64,000 nt of DNA, taken from Gracilariopsis chorda. Taxonomy: Eukaryota > Rhodophyta > Florideophyceae > Gracilariales > Gracilariaceae. The DNA lies in contig NBIV01000018.1 in NCBI GenBank assembly GCA_003194525.1, forward strand, positions 1-64,000. Reading direction: 5' to 3'. Position numbers and translations under genes: made by a program. Shown piece by piece: positions 1 to 12,857 of this stretch. Position 1 is the stretch's first letter. Each line of letters begins with the position of its first letter. The notes under the pieces are model-generated. The model was given only the letters and a program-made list of their open reading frames with translations, was not told where the DNA came from and searched no databases.

Positions 1-469
1 CTACTCCTCTTTGGAGGGAAGCAACGTCGCATACGGGAAGTCTAACACCCTTGCCTATCTAAAGGACCCCAGTATTTGGACTGTTATTCCAGCTGTCTTG
101 GTTTTCGCCTTGTATAAGGTTTATTTACCGGTACTGCCGTTAGTCTTCATCACGAACCTCGTGACTCAGCTACCCCTTATTTTTTCCCTTTGTAAGGTGG
201 CTTTCCCACTACCCAAGGCTCGTGATTGTGCCTGCCACTAACGTGAAAACCTCACCTCTCTAGAGGACGACTACCCCCATACACCGCTCCTGCGGATACC
301 CGATTCTGTCCTCAACCTCCCTGCACAAGTCGCGACGGGTGGCCTTGGCCTTACAACCCGACATAGTTGTGCCACTCCTGGGAGGTCTGTACCCAACTGG
401 GCTCACCTCTAACGAGGAAAGATCCCAAACTTCTTTCGGTGCGCTCCCGCTTCCGGGCATTGCAGTACA
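1..469 (+). repeat. Partial family-1 LTR, cut by the window edge
   Basis: This is the reverse complement of the start of the LTR at 808-1598 and ends in the family's inverted tip, close to GGGCATTGCACTACA. It sits inside the left LTR of chromovirus 2: the right copy of that LTR reads straight through ctgtgcacttcat, where the left copy resumes at 470 as ctgggcacttcat. It is either a solo LTR or the end of an element lying mostly to the left of the window. Confidence 0.8.
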
Positions 470-627
470 CTGGGCACTTCATAAATAAATAATCAACCAT
501 ACAAAACACCAGTAAATGGGTCGAAAATGTCCTCTGCATTCATAGAGTGAGCCACCACCTCCCGGAGGGTAACACCAGTATATGATCCGTAATAATGGCA
601 AAGTATACGCGAACATGTTGCAATACA
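470..627 (-). repeat. Terminal part of the 3' LTR of chromovirus 2
   Basis: It matches 20765-20924, the end of the other LTR, with roughly 15 percent differences by eye. On the minus strand it is preceded by a polypurine tract (628-640). The rest of this LTR is hidden behind the inserted LTR at 1-469 and the window edge. Confidence 0.75.
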
Positions 628-640
628 TCTCCCCCCCTGA
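628..640 (-). promoter_or_regulatory. Polypurine tract of chromovirus 2
   Basis: A run of seven C with flanking pyrimidines on the plus strand gives a purine-rich tract directly upstream of the 3' LTR on the minus strand. This is the expected site for plus-strand DNA priming. Confidence 0.65.
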
Positions 641-807
641 GGCGTGGCGACAACCCGCAAGCGCGTGCCCCCCTTCCTCTCTGGAGTGTTTAAAGACCAA
701 CTCGCACTGGCGGATCTCAATCTCCTACTTCTTCTCCACAGCTCGCGACGAGTGAGACCTTCCGACAGACCATTCTCCGGGCCGACGATCTCCCCTGCTG
801 TTGATTT
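641..807 (+). pseudogene. Antisense third ORF of chromovirus 2, first part
   Basis: The stretch before the GATTT target duplication resembles the middle of the antisense ORF of chromovirus 3 (60070-61245). The similarity resumes at 12324, on the other side of chromovirus 1. The reading direction is opposite to gag-pol. Function is unknown. Confidence 0.5.
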
Positions 808-1598
808 TGTAGTGCAATGCCCGGAAGCGGGAGCGCACCGAAAGAAGTTTGGGATCTTTCCTCGTTAGAGGTGAGCCCAATTGGGTACAGACCTCCCAGG
901 AGTGGCACAACTATGTCGGGTGGTAAGGCCGAGGCCACCTGTCTCGACTTGCGCAGGGAGGTTGAGGCCAGAATCGGGTATCCGCAGGAGCGGTGTAGGG
1001 GGGTGGTCGTCCTCTAGAGAGGTGAGGTTTTCACGTTAGTGGCAGGCATAATCACAGCTTTGGGTAGTGGGAAAGCCACCTTACAAAGGGAAAAATAAGG
1101 GGTAGCTGAGTCACGAGGTTCGTGACGAAGACTAACGGCAGTAGGTAAATAAACCTTATACAAGGCGAAAACCAAGACAGCTGGAATAACAGTCCAAATA
1201 CTGGGGTCCTTTAGATAGGCAAGGGTTTAGACTTCCCGTATGCGACGTTGCTTCCCTCCAAAGAGGAGTAGAGAACACGCAAAGGCAGCGAGGTCTAGAG
1301 CCAATTCCCCAGGTTAGGGTCCCTGTTGGGGAAGGTTTACTGGTGCGACAGCAACCCGCCGGCGCACTAAGTAATAACCATCCCAGAAATGGGTGTAAAA
1401 ATACTAAATAGAATTAACTAAATTACTCCACTTTGGTGGTTCATGCCCACTGCTGTGGCCAACTGCCAATTGACTCTTCCATGTCCCACGTGTCCAACCC
1501 ACTATTAGTGTTCGTAGTTCATGCAATAACTACATTACCGAAACATTCGGGAAATCAACCAAGTACCAAGAATCCCTCTCTGAGGGCATTGCACTTCA
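808..1598 (-). repeat. 3' LTR of chromovirus 1
   Basis: It begins with TGTAGTGCAATGCCC on the plus strand and ends in a near inverse of it. It is much closer to the solo LTR at 33358-34153 than to its own partner at 11529-12323. Confidence 0.9.
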
Positions 1599-1658
1599 TA
1601 TCCCCTTCCTTAGTCAGGAAAGCAACGGCAAACGCGGGCGAATCCCAGCGGAAAATGG

Positions 1659-3484
1659 TTGTTAAAAGTCCAAACTTCTCCGGGTCACCGGGTCAAACCT
1701 CTGCCTCAGAGGAAACCCTCCTGGAAAAGCAGCGAACCAGCCTACCACAAGTGCACGCTCCTCCTCTTCCTGCTCAACTCAGTCAGATCACGCCCTTTCG
1801 AAGGGGAATATGAACAACAACAACAACCATCCTCCAAGACCGACTCCAATCGGGAACTTCACAGCCGGTTTCCGGTCAGTACCCTTGCCACAAGGGAGGC
1901 GAACTCCGGCACAGCCGGCCAACATTGGCGCAGCGTCCCAGCACGGCTTCCAACTTCCACCAGCGGTGGCTCCTTCCGGACTGATCCCTGCGGCGACTTG
2001 GCCTTCGTATAACGCCCTTGTAGGTTTAGATCCGATGAATCAGAGTCACGCCTCTCGGCTCCGGCTTGCGCCGTGGTTCCATCCCATCGCTGCCCTCAAC
2101 GAGGATTTAATTACGGCCTGCGTGGATGGTTCGGGTACTTTGCCCGGGGATCTACCCGGCCTTGTCACCTCTTCGTGGGACTGGCGGCATCGAATCACCA
2201 TCTCGGTGCACCATATCTGACGAAACTCGGGAGAATCCGCGATTGCGGCTCATGCAGCGCTGGTGTGGATTGCATATCAACGGCAGATCCGGGGGCCTTT
2301 TCGAATTCCCGGTGCCTACCGGCTTCGGCTTCGACGTCAGCCTATTCCGCACGCGCGGTGAAATCGGTTACGGCGAAACGCCTGGCCAGCCTCGAAACTC
2401 TCGCTTGGAGGAACTTTCCCGCTGCGCGGCAAGAAGCCCTGTGTTGGGAACGACCGATACTTTCGGGCTGAACTCCGGTACCTTTCCCGGCAGTCCCCGT
2501 CCAACTTCCTCCAAAACTTCATCAGTTATGAACGGCGCTGGCGATCCCGATTCGGGTACTTTGTCCCGTATCAAAACCTGGAGATGGAGCGGATTGCTCC
2601 GCCTCACCGACACGGTCGGTATGTCACACTCCCCAAGTGGTGGAGGTTCCTTTAAGCCTGCTGGGGTTGATACGTTGAACTCCTGCCATCACTCACGTAC
2701 CTCAGTTCCTTTTTGATTCAGGATCCCCGGTCGGGGCTTTTGGTCGGTAATCGTAACCGAGTGGGCTGCCCGTACTGCCGCGTATATCCTCGCTGAGGTT
2801 TATGACCAGTATCGACTATGCTTCACCCAACCGCGTGTGCGGGCCGCTCTTCGCAATCTGGACCTCAGCCTCCCCCTTGGGGGTATTGCCAATAATGACG
2901 AAGTACTTCAATTACTTTGCTTTGATCGACAGTATTGACTGGCGCGAGGTCCTGCTGTAACAGAGCGGTCGGCTTGACGGCGGCGGTGGCGGTACTGGTG
3001 GTCTGGGTCTTGGTAGAAACATTGTCTTTGCGGGGATTTCATCTACTTCTATCCCTGGGAGTTCCGGGAGATTTTCTCCGAGAAGGCGAGGGAACTCCGC
3101 GACGCACCGCGGCACGTGCCGCATGACCATCCGATTGGGATAGTCGATTCCGACGATTACTACAGCGCGTATAGTGGGGATGACCCGATGGTCGATAACG
3201 AACCCGAAGAGCTGGGGGACATGGAACTAGACGTTGCCGACATGGTCGTAGACGAATCCCCCGAGGGGGTGCCTCCGGTTTCCAGTCCCCCGACGGCGAC
3301 CGCCGGGCCTTCACTCCCCAGCGAAGGTACAGTCAATGAAAGCGATATCATTGCCGGCTTCCTCCGTGGAGCGGGTTTAAGCACTGCCGAGGTTTCGGGT
3401 GACGTCACCGCGATGGCGGATGCCTTGGCTTACTGCCTTGCGGGTGGTCACGCCCCGGACGATGGGCAGGGGTCGAATATCTAA
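1659..3484 (+). pseudogene. Antisense third ORF of chromovirus 1
   Basis: This plus-strand coding remnant lies between pol and the 3' LTR of a minus-strand element. It shows the same landmarks as the intact-looking ORF at 60070-61245: FDVSLFRTRGEIGYGE near 2330 (FDVAFYRTFGEVGYGD there), a W.RPI motif near 2450, an acidic stretch, and a C-terminal FLRGAGL motif near 3360 (FLRGVGL there). It is broken in several places. I do not recognise the family, and its role in the element is unknown. Confidence 0.7.
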
Positions 3485-3671
3485 TCCCGTATCCTGGTCT
3501 CTTTTCCTGGCTTACCCAGTAATGTAGCTTAGCATCACACAGGAGCGCGAGGCTCTTGAGTAAACTTTCCCGTTTAGAACAGCGTTTTCTCTTTCATTCC
3601 CGTCCTTGACGGATTCCATACAAAAGGGGGTGTACTCCTTATTTCCTACATTTCCCGGCTTTGCCGCGTTT

Positions 3672-6600
3672 TTATCCCAGTTGGGCGTTGCACAGCGTAG
3701 CTGGATTTGCAGTACCCGCGCTGTGGTGATATTGGACCAGCTTCGAACTAGGGGGGTGTTTGATGAGTTCAATGGTGTCCCAGCTTGGGTCATATCCGTA
3801 CCAACGGACGCGGTATCTTAGAATGCCTTCCTGATTCCAGGTGTGCCCGAGGATTCGGTCAATCACAAACTCTTGTTTGTATACCTACCAGCCTTGCCGT
3901 GTTATGGTGACCTCGCTTGTCAGGGGTTGCCTGATGGACGGAATATTTCCCCTCAGTGGTGTGTCAGGATGCAACGTGCCGGCTTTGCTCCAAGCATGCG
4001 GCGCAGAGTGCAGAATAATATCCTCAAGAGAGTGTCTTCGTGGAACAGTTGCCGCGTACCCCGGTAATTGGGTCGTCCCGCTAGTTTGCGGGGGTGCTCC
4101 GTCCCATGTTGACGGTAGTCTGGTCGAACCGCGAGCTTGCGGGTATCTTGCCGCTTTGGCGGAGTTGTGGAGGTCACTCCCTGGTGGGGCTTTTCACGTC
4201 TTGCGGTGATTGGTGCGGGGCGCAAGATCTCCGTGCGTTCACGTGACTCCCACGGCATGTGGCTCTGAGCCGCCTCCTTGCGTTCCGCCTCCCTTGGCGT
4301 GGGCCTTGCACTGTCTGGCTGAGCCGTGCACTGCTGTGTTGGTACCCGGTATTACACAGTTACTTCCGGTGCTCCAGTGCGTTACCTGAACTCCCTGATG
4401 GTGCGTGGACAGCTGGCGCCGTGGAAACCCTGTTCGGGGGCTTTGCCTCTAATTGAGGTGTGATGTCTTCTTCAAGAGGTGCATCATCCGGGACGACCGG
4501 TTTAACCCTGGCGACGACGCCGGATTTTCCGAGACGTTCGGTATATTACCGAGATTGCGCGGAGACTTCGGCACTTCTATCTCCGAAGCTCGGATAACAT
4601 TCCCGTTATGAACGGTTCTCGAGTCCGGGGCTGTAGAGCCAGGGACTTGAGTTGCAATATGTGCATTGCTGCCTTCATCCCTCAAGAGGGTCTTTTCACT
4701 TTCCGGCGTTGCTGGTTTTCCAAGGCGTGCATTGCCTGCTACCAGCGGTGTTGATGGTGCTGAGGAATCCGTTTTTGGGGGAAATTCCGTCGACGACGGT
4801 TCTGCGACTACACCCTGTTGAGGGGTCTGCGAAACGATATCGCTATCCTGATTCAGGGAATTGCCCTGGATCAGGGATACGGACTGCGATGTCGGTCCAC
4901 TCTCCCGTATTATACAATAACTTCGTCGTTCCGGAACCCTGTCTGGGGGATTGCAAGGCTTCATGGCCTTCCGTGTTTCACGACTCAAATCCCGTTGCGA
5001 CGGTAATAAATTTCCAGCGTGGAGATAGGTCCCCTCCCCCTCCTTAGACGGAGCAAGGGGAGTAATAGTAGAATATCCCGCATGGCGGGTGTAAATGCGC
5101 ACTGAAAGGGCGGTAGTGTTAGGAGTAAGGAAACGTCCGTTTGGACCTGAACGATCCGGCCAAGCCGGGGGTTCCGACAAAGTCGGTAAATCTGAGAGGC
5201 CCCGAGTAGGATGTGGTAGAGTAGTCGGTCTATTTAGTCCCGGGGTTTCCGGCGTTGCTGAGTCCGCAGAGACGGGTTTCCCTGTTTCCAGGACGACCTC
5301 AGACGAGGGAGGAGGGGCAGGTACAACACGATCGCAGGAAATCCGCTCGTTTGTCTTGCCCATTTCCACTACGACAGTGTCGGAGTTAACGGATTCCACT
5401 TTAAACGGTCCATCCGCCACAGACGAAAGCTTGTGACGCTTCTCCCGCTCCGGGTCATAATATTCCTTACGTATAAAGACGTAGGTAGTAGCCCGTATGC
5501 TGGGAGCATTATCTCGTAAACGAGCGTCGAAATCCCGCCTGTACGTGGCTTGCGCGCGTTCCATAGACTTCCCCGCTGCGAGGACCAGTTTAGTAAGCCA
5601 TCACATCCATCACTGGCGGTAGCAACCCACAGATGAGAAGTTGTCCAAGGTGGCTTGGGATTCTAACGCCACAGGCGGGGGTGAACGAGATAGAACCAGT
5701 TCGAACGGTGACACTCCGGTAGTCCGGTGAACTTGTGTCTTGTATGCAAATGTTAAAGCATCTGCATACAAGTCCCAAGTTTTGGGATGATCAGCAACGT
5801 AGGAACGGAGAGAGGCCAACAAAGCCCGGTTGAACCGTTCGACTTGCGCATTACACTGGGGATGGTAGGTAGTCGTGAAAAAGTTCTTCCCGTCTAAGAT
5901 GCGACAAACATCCTGGAAGAACTTGGACGCCAACTGCCGTCCGTTATCGGAAAGCACCTTCACAGGAGGACCGTAGACAAACATCCAGTGTGTTACCAGA
6001 GCCTGGGCCACCGTGAAAGCGGTTATACTCCGAAGAGGGACAGTCCGAACAAGCTTTGAAAAGCAATCGGTGATCACAAGTAAGAACTTGTTGCCTCTCT
6101 TTGTAGTGAGGAGAGATCCGAGAATATCGATTAGATAAACTCGAGTGGCGTCCTAGCAGGGAATAACTTCATTTTCTTCGCGCTCCTGCGGAGCTTCACC
6201 CGGTTCTTCGAGCATTCGGTACAAAACTGCACAGTTGCATAGCAATCAACCACCATGGCGGGCCAGTAAAAAGCCCTTCGGAGGGTGAGGTAGAGCTTCC
6301 TCTCACCTACGTGGCCACCGAGCTTCGCATAGTGCGAGAGATGTAACACCCGCGACTGCAGGGAATGAGGTACCAAAATCTGTGGGCGAGCTTTGACCAA
6401 CCGAACGAGGTAGCCTTTATCGTTCACCCCAAACGGGACGTCTTCGCAACCGTTTAAACGGGCACTTTAAACGGGCACGAATCCTCATACACAAGGGGTC
6501 ACCGAATTGTTCTCGGACCAATTCCTCCGGTGAAACTGGTACGAAACTTCCCAGTAAGGGTTTCTCAGGGGTCTCGCGGGATGCGAGTAAGTTCTCAAAG

Positions 6601-9243
6601 TCAGCATCTTCATCCCAGTCTTCTGGCCATTCCTCGAACTTCCACTCCAGGTCATCAGGTTCTTCAGCCATGAAGCATGGAATGTCGTCATCCTCCGTTG
6701 GGAGTGCTTTCCCATTTGTGGTTAAACGCCACAAAGCGTCGGCCTGGTTGTTGAGCGCCCACTTTTTATATATGACTTGGAAGTCATATTCCGCAAGGCG
6801 GAGTCTCCAGCGCATAAGGCGGCCCGAGGGATCCGATATGTTCATTAACCACCTCAACGAGGAATGATCCGTGTGTACGGTAAACTGAACTCCCATAATA
6901 TAGGGGCGTAGGGTGGAAAGCACCCACACGACGGCGAGACACTCTTTCTCCAACACAGAGTAATTCCGCTCGTGGAAATTGAGCGAGCGTGACCAATAAC
7001 CAATTGGCCTCCGGTGCCGTTCTGGGGTGGCTTGGAAAAGAGCACAACCAACTTAGTGGTCGCTCGAGTTCGTGTCCACGGAGTATGGGAGTCCCAGTTT
7101 GGGTAAAGATAAGATAGGGGCTGACATGACAGCCTCCTTTAAGGAGTTAAACGCTTCCGATTGCTCGGGCGTGTATTGTCCCAATGGGGGGGGGTATTTC
7201 CTTTGCGTAACAACGTGTTCAATGGTACCGCGATATCTGAAAAGTTCGGGATAAAACGTCGGTAGACGTTGACCAGCCCTAAAAAGGAGTGGAGTTCTGT
7301 TTGAGTGCGGGGTTCTTTAGCCTCGACGAGGGACTTGACTCGAGCCTTCTCGATCATTAACCGTCCCGGACGGATGATATGTCCCAGGTACTTGACAGTA
7401 TCTGTGAAGAACTCGCACTTCCTCAACTTGAAGGTAATTCCCGCATCGCGTAGCACGCTCAGAACGTCCCTGACATGGGTCAGATGGTCGTCAAAATTAT
7501 TGGAGAAGATGATAATATCATCCAGGTAGACCAGGCAGCTCCGCAAATTGAAGCGGTTCAATAGAATATCTATTGCACGTTGAAAGGTAGCGGGAGCGTT
7601 GGTCAAACCAAACGGCATCCGCTTGAAGTGGTACGATCCTGCGTGGCAGGTGAACGCGGTCCTATCGCGATCCTCCTGTCTAACAGGGACCTGCTAATAA
7701 CCCAATTGGCTTGCAAAGCCGTGAAAACGGTCGAGTCCCCAAGGGATTCGACGCTCTCGTCCATACGAGGGATGGGATATGGGCCCCTAACATTCACGGC
7801 ATTGAGCCGGCGGTAGTGGACACAGAACCTCCAGACTCCGTCTGCCTTCAAAACCAGTACAACTGGGAATGCCCAGGGTGGTTGAGCGGGCTCTATCACA
7901 CCTGCGCGGAGCATTTTGTCAACTTGGGACTGCTCGTCTTCCCGAGCGTTCGGTCCTGCCCTGTAAGGGGGTTGTGCCATCGCACGTGCACCCGGTAATA
8001 ACTCTACCCGGTGTTCCGTAGCATTAATCTCGCCGAGCGAGCCATCCGACATCCTGGTAAATTCCCTTAGCATTGCACGGAGTTTGTCGCGGTGTGACTC
8101 CGGCACATGGCGGGAGGTCTATAGCTTTGAGTGCCATTGTGGGGTCCACTTGGTCAGAACGCGCTGTAACATTGCCCTGTGATACAGGTGTGGCCGTCGG
8201 TTCCGAGTTATTCGGGGTGTTAGACGCTAAAACAACGGTTTCCTCCCTTCTTTGACGAGAGTTCGTCAGTGGTGGGGGTGGCTTCCTCAGAAGAGGCGGC
8301 AATTCCGAGAACATCGGCGGTCGTCATCTTCGTCGGGAGCATCCCAAGGGGGTGTGGATTGACGCTTGCAATTACTTGGTTCTCTACCTGATACTTGGGG
8401 CGTTGTCCAACATTGGCAACTAGTATTCGGAATGGGGCATCCGGGGTAACGTGAACAATTCCGTTCGCCAGCGCGAGCTGGTATTTCTCGTACAACGATG
8501 ACGGATGTTGAATAATCAGAAGACCGTGTTGGCGGCAATTGACTTGCACCCAGACTTGGGACTCAGGCGGTATAGAACCCGAGGCTGCTACTCGATGTTT
8601 GATGGACTCGCGAGACGTGGGCGGTGGTTCCTGCGCAGCAGGTAGCAGGACGTGCTTCTGCGAAGCACGCTTCAGCGGGCGACGGACGATAGGGATTGAC
8701 GATCCGTCGTCGAGTTCCACACGCCTAATGTGGGGCCTAATTGCGTCGACCAAATCTGTCGCAGTAATCAAATCCTAGTATGACTGGAGCGGCAAATGAC
8801 CGACAAACAATAAAGTCGAGCTTCACCACGGAGGTGCCCAACTGCACGACTAAGTCGACGGTACCCACCGTTCTTAACGGATTGTTGTTCGCATCTGCCA
8901 CGTCGGGAACCGTTTCGGAACGTATAAGAGACCGCACCTGCGGGTGTAGCAATGATTCCACGATGAAGTTGGGGCCCGCACCTGTGTCCAGGACTGTTAG
9001 AAATCTCACCATAAAATGGGTGTCAAGGCCAAGGTCGGCGTTAACCCTGTGGTTGCGCTTGGCCATGACCAAGACTCTATCCGAGATCCGGGGGTTTTTA
9101 CTCCATATCCACGGGCGACGCAGCAAAGAAAAGTGTGCAGACTCCGCGTCTGCGGTGGGCTTCCTTGAAAAGATTTTCACCAGGGAGCGAGGCGGCGACG
9201 CCTCGGGCGTCAACAGCCTCACCTCTGAGGACGCCTCTCTCAA
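3672..9243 (-). pseudogene. pol of chromovirus 1 (protease, RT, RNase H, integrase, chromodomain)
   Basis: From high to low coordinate on the minus strand the parts are: an aspartic protease with VLDTGAGPNF (about 8950-9030); RT with YRRLNAV and YPIPRMDE (about 7750-7850) and the YLDD box (about 7520); RNase H (6417-7050) with a TDHSSLRWL motif; the integrase zinc finger (about 6200-6350); the integrase core (5610-6080) ending in HPQCNAQVERFNR; a long tail (4449-5564); and a chromodomain (3672-3866) with YRVRWYGYDPS. The order is that of Ty3/Gypsy chromoviruses. The frame is broken at several points. Confidence 0.88.
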
Positions 9244-9440
9244 AGGAGAGACTGCGTCAGTTAGTTTTTTTGAGATGTTTTCGCCGTAGGCAGTAGTCCA
9301 GGATCATCGACCACGAGAGCTTCGTTCCGGGGGCCGGGGTTTTTATCCACATAAGCTGTGATTGCGTCGGACGTTTGCGCAACTTCCCGATTCAGGTTTA
9401 TTGAAGCTAGCAGTGCATGCGGGATATGTGGCAAGGCATG

Positions 9441-11422
9441 CTAGAAGTCTGTTTTAGCACGGAGGTAGGAAGCCGTTGGAACGGCACGTTTCTCCTCTGG
9501 AGTGAGGGCCTCGTAATTTGCCACCACCTTGGCCATATCCTTCAGTGAGCAAAGACACTGAGGGAATGTATGGCCATCGGTGTAGCAGAGGTGGCAAATT
9601 ATAGCCAACATGGCAACGCGTCGGTTAATATCTCGAGCATCGGAGAAGCGTACCACTGGGCGGGTGTCATTCCATCCAGGCCGTTAATAACGGGATTGGT
9701 CCTTCATAAACGGGACTCGTGGCGGCTGAACGCGATTGTTCCCCACGTACACTACAGCGTTGCCTTGCGCCGTTTCGAACGTGTCCTCCGTCTTTGACGG
9801 TACGTCCGTGGTTGGTATAGGCCCATCATCTCCCTGTGCAAACTTCACGGTGTCGTATCCCTCTTGGGGGGTTCTATCCGCAAAAAGAGAGGGAGATGAG
9901 GAGTCACTCTCCAGCACCAACGCCTTGGTGGGCCTAGACCGAGGATTCGGAGTTCTTGCACGAAGTGCTTCCCCCTCCGCTCGAGCGTGTTGAACAAGCT
10001 CGAGGTAGGTGACCATCCACTTGTCCTCGCGGTAACGAGTGGCAAGAAGCCGGGTTGCCGGGTCAAGGCCATCGATGAACATGGAACAACGTTCCCCTGT
10101 GGGACATACACTTCCACAACGATGGAAGGTCTTTTTAAGGCGCACCGAGTAATCAGTTTCAATCTTGCTTGAGCGCTGACGAGTATCTCGAAAAGCGAGG
10201 ACTGCCCCCTGAATGGCGGTATTGGTGGCATAGGAGCGCAATAAGTATTGCACCGCCTCCGGCCAGCAGGTTACTCCTCCCTGTGAGGTACGAGATGATC
10301 CTCTGACAGAGTTGTACTGGTCCTCTGCCACTCCCCGTAAGAAATAAGGTAATGCCAAATAGGCTTGCCCCTCGTTCATTCCGAGGATATCCGCTTCCGC
10401 TACAAAGCGGAAAAAAACGTCCAACACCATAATTGGGTCTTCTCCAGTAAAATAATGGTTACACAGTGAGCGTTGCATACGTTTTATGCACTCTTTCACT
10501 TTCCCCGTGCCACGGGGTTTACGTCATAAAGAGGAATCTTCGAGCCAGTAGTACCGGTACGACAATAGTTTCTGATGCAACGGGTTCGTCGGTTTTAATT
10601 CCCTGAGGCCAGGGTGTCTTCTCCCCTTGCTGCAGGTCCTAATTCCACCTTGGGTGGCGGATGACCGCTTAGAGCGAGAAGAACAGCCTCGTTTCTCATC
10701 CTCCGAATCGGATTCCAAGGAAATAGAACCATCTGACCCGTTTCTGGATGAATCCGGTGATTTCGTAGAATCAGAATCCGAGTGATCTCGTTTGTATTTC
10801 CGCTTATAGCGGCGCTTCTTTCTTCCAGCATCCTGGTCGTGGTGTGACGCAGCTCGTGCCAGATCATCCGGGGACGATCTGTCCATGAGGATAAACTGCT
10901 CTAACGTCTCCAAACGGGCACGGACTCGATCAAATTGAGAGTCAACTCCTTCTATGAAGGTGGCGGGTTGCCCCAAACTCTCTAACATACAGTTGACATC
11001 GGACCGTACGATACGGAGATCCTCTGCGACCACCTTTGTAGGGGTGTCCATCCCCACCTCACGGAGGGTTTGTAATTCCCCGACAAGGGTGTCGTGCGTG
11101 GTCCACAAAGCGTGAACCTGAGATTCCAGGGAATTCCCATGGGGGTGTTATCGCCCGTCAGACGGGTTTCAGGTGCGGCGGCGGCCACGGCCGGAGCCGG
11201 AGGAGCACCATCAACGGCATTCGATAACCGGGTCGACGTGGAGTTCTGGGGTTCCAGGGGTGGGTTTGGAGTCCTAGACGAGGCACCCCCAGCATGGCTG
11301 GACTTAGCTCTAGTCGGGATCCGAAAAACGAATCGAACTTGGGGGTTATCTCCACCATTGTGGGAGCGACTGTGCGTAGTCGCAGGCTCTGCAGAGAAGG
11401 GCTTCCTCGACATGAGGGCCAA
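9441..11422 (-). pseudogene. gag of chromovirus 1
   Basis: The minus-strand remnant has a charged, coiled-coil-like N-terminal part with a serine/lysine-rich tract (10524-11108), a capsid-like middle (9684-10499) with a VLDVFFRFVAEADIL segment, and a zinc knuckle near 9580 of the CX2CX4HX4C kind (CHLCYTDGHTFPQC). The same three parts occur in the gag of chromoviruses 2 and 3. It is broken a few times. Confidence 0.82.
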
Positions 11423-11507
11423 CCGTTACGACGGGGAAACAACGGAACTTCCGGAAACAAACAAAAGAAACAGAACCACGAAAGAGGGAACCAAACACCA
11501 AAACAGA

Positions 11508-11525
11508 TTCTAGGTCGGGAGACCA
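11508..11525 (-). promoter_or_regulatory. Primer binding site of chromovirus 1
   Basis: On the minus strand this reads TGGTCTCCCGACCTAGAA, three bases inside the 5' LTR. The same 18 bases occur at 28577-28594 and 52339-52356, with two changes at 20079-20096. It should pair with the 3' end of a host tRNA; I cannot name the tRNA from this window. Confidence 0.8.
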
Positions 11526-11528
11526 CTT

Positions 11529-12323
11529 TGTAGTGCCATTCCCGGAAGCGGGAGCACACCGAAAGACGTTCGGGATCTTTCCTCGTTAGATGTGAGCCCA
11601 TTTGCGTAGAGCCCTCCCAGGAGTCGCACGACTATGTCGGGTTGTAAGGCCGAGGCCACCCGTGGCGACTTGCACAAGGATGTTGAAGCAAAAATCGGGT
11701 ATCGGCAGGAGCGGTGTAGGGGGGTGGTCGTCCTCTAGAGAGGTGATGTTTTCACGTTAGTGGCACGCGCGAACACGAGCCCTGGGTAGTGGGAAAGTCA
11801 CCTTACAAATGGAAAAATAAGGGGTAGCTGAGTCACGAGTTTCGTGACGAACACTAACGGCAGTGCCGGTAAATAAACCTTATACAAGTCGAACACCAAG
11901 AAAGCTGGAATAACAGTCCAAATACTCGGTTCCTCTAGATAGGAAAGGGGTTAGACTTCCCGTATGCGACGGTGCTTCCCTCCAAAGAGGAGTAGAGAAC
12001 ACGCGAAGGCGGTGAGGTCTAGAGCCAATTCCCCAGGTTGGGTTCCCCTGTTGGGGAAGGTTTACTGGTGCGACGGCAACCCGCCGGCGCACTAAGTACT
12101 AACCATCCCAGACATGGGTGTAAAAATAATAAATAGAAGTACATAAATTACTCCACTTTGGTGGTTCATGCCCAGTACGGTGGCCAACCGCCAATTGACT
12201 CTTCCGTGTCCCACGTGTCAAATCCGCTATTAGTGGTCGTAGTTCATGCAATGACTGCATTACCGAAACATTCGGGAAATCAACCAAGTACCAAGAAGCC
12301 CTCTCTGAGGGCATTGCACTTCA
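11529..12323 (-). repeat. 5' LTR of chromovirus 1
   Basis: It is 795 bp with TG...CA ends and is followed by the target duplication GATTT (12324-12328). It has collected many more differences from the family's other copies than the partner LTR at 808-1598. Confidence 0.9.
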
Positions 12324-12857
12324 GATTTCATCTTTTATGAACGTCGGACCAGGACAATCCTCACCACCGCTGAAGCAGATATCCTTCGGAACGCCGAGCG
12401 TATCATCCATCCGGGGCACTCAACGGGGTTTACAATGACCGACGAGTTCTTCCACCCAATTGGGGATAATAACTGTAAGGTGGACGACGCTCCCAAGGAA
12501 AAATGGTACGGACACGACGCTGCCTTCGGAGAAAAGCCCGCGCGTGCAGATGCAGTGCCTGGTCCCTTGACGGGTCCAAACGACGCTGCAGCTCTGCCGA
12601 CTACGACTATTCCTGCCCCGACTTCGGGAATTCCTCCTGGACGCAGCGTTACTGCTGCTCCTGCGGATGTGGCTCCTGCGCCTGCGACGGCATTACCAGC
12701 CATGCAGAGTGGAACGGCGAACGTGGGGTTGAGCGCAGAAGTACAGGCTGCTGTGATCTTCCAGTTTCTCAGTTCTGCTGGCGTCGCGAATGCATGTTCT
12801 GACGGCATAACGCAGATGGCGGGAAGCACTGATCTATCAGCTGGCTATCGCTGGTAG
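12324..12857 (+). pseudogene. Antisense third ORF of chromovirus 2, second part
   Basis: Similarity to the chromovirus 3 antisense ORF resumes right at the target duplication, at a DF(I/V) motif followed by a shared AEA segment. The end contains the C-terminal landmark FLSSAGV near 12770, matching FLRGVGL and FLRGAGL in the other copies. It is read opposite to gag-pol of its own element. Confidence 0.6.

Larger units (their letters stand above)
808..12323 (-). mobile_element. Chromovirus 1 (Ty3/Gypsy), minus strand, complete ends, broken
   Basis: Two LTRs (808-1598 and 11529-12323) flank an internal region with all the usual parts on the minus strand. A 5-bp target duplication GATTT lies at 803-807 and 12324-12328. 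The primer binding site is at 11508-11525. Gag, protease, RT, RNase H, integrase and a C-terminal chromodomain follow in order toward low coordinates, and an extra ORF runs the opposite way at 1659-3484. The insertion lies inside the antisense ORF of chromovirus 2. By eye the two LTRs differ by about 10 percent over their first half. The element carries roughly eight to twelve breaks. Confidence 0.92.

Noticed and set aside
817-1017. Similar short ORFs of about 66 codons at 260-460, 817-1017 and 33349-33567
   Set aside because: They recur because they lie within copies of the same LTR; no sign of a separate protein.
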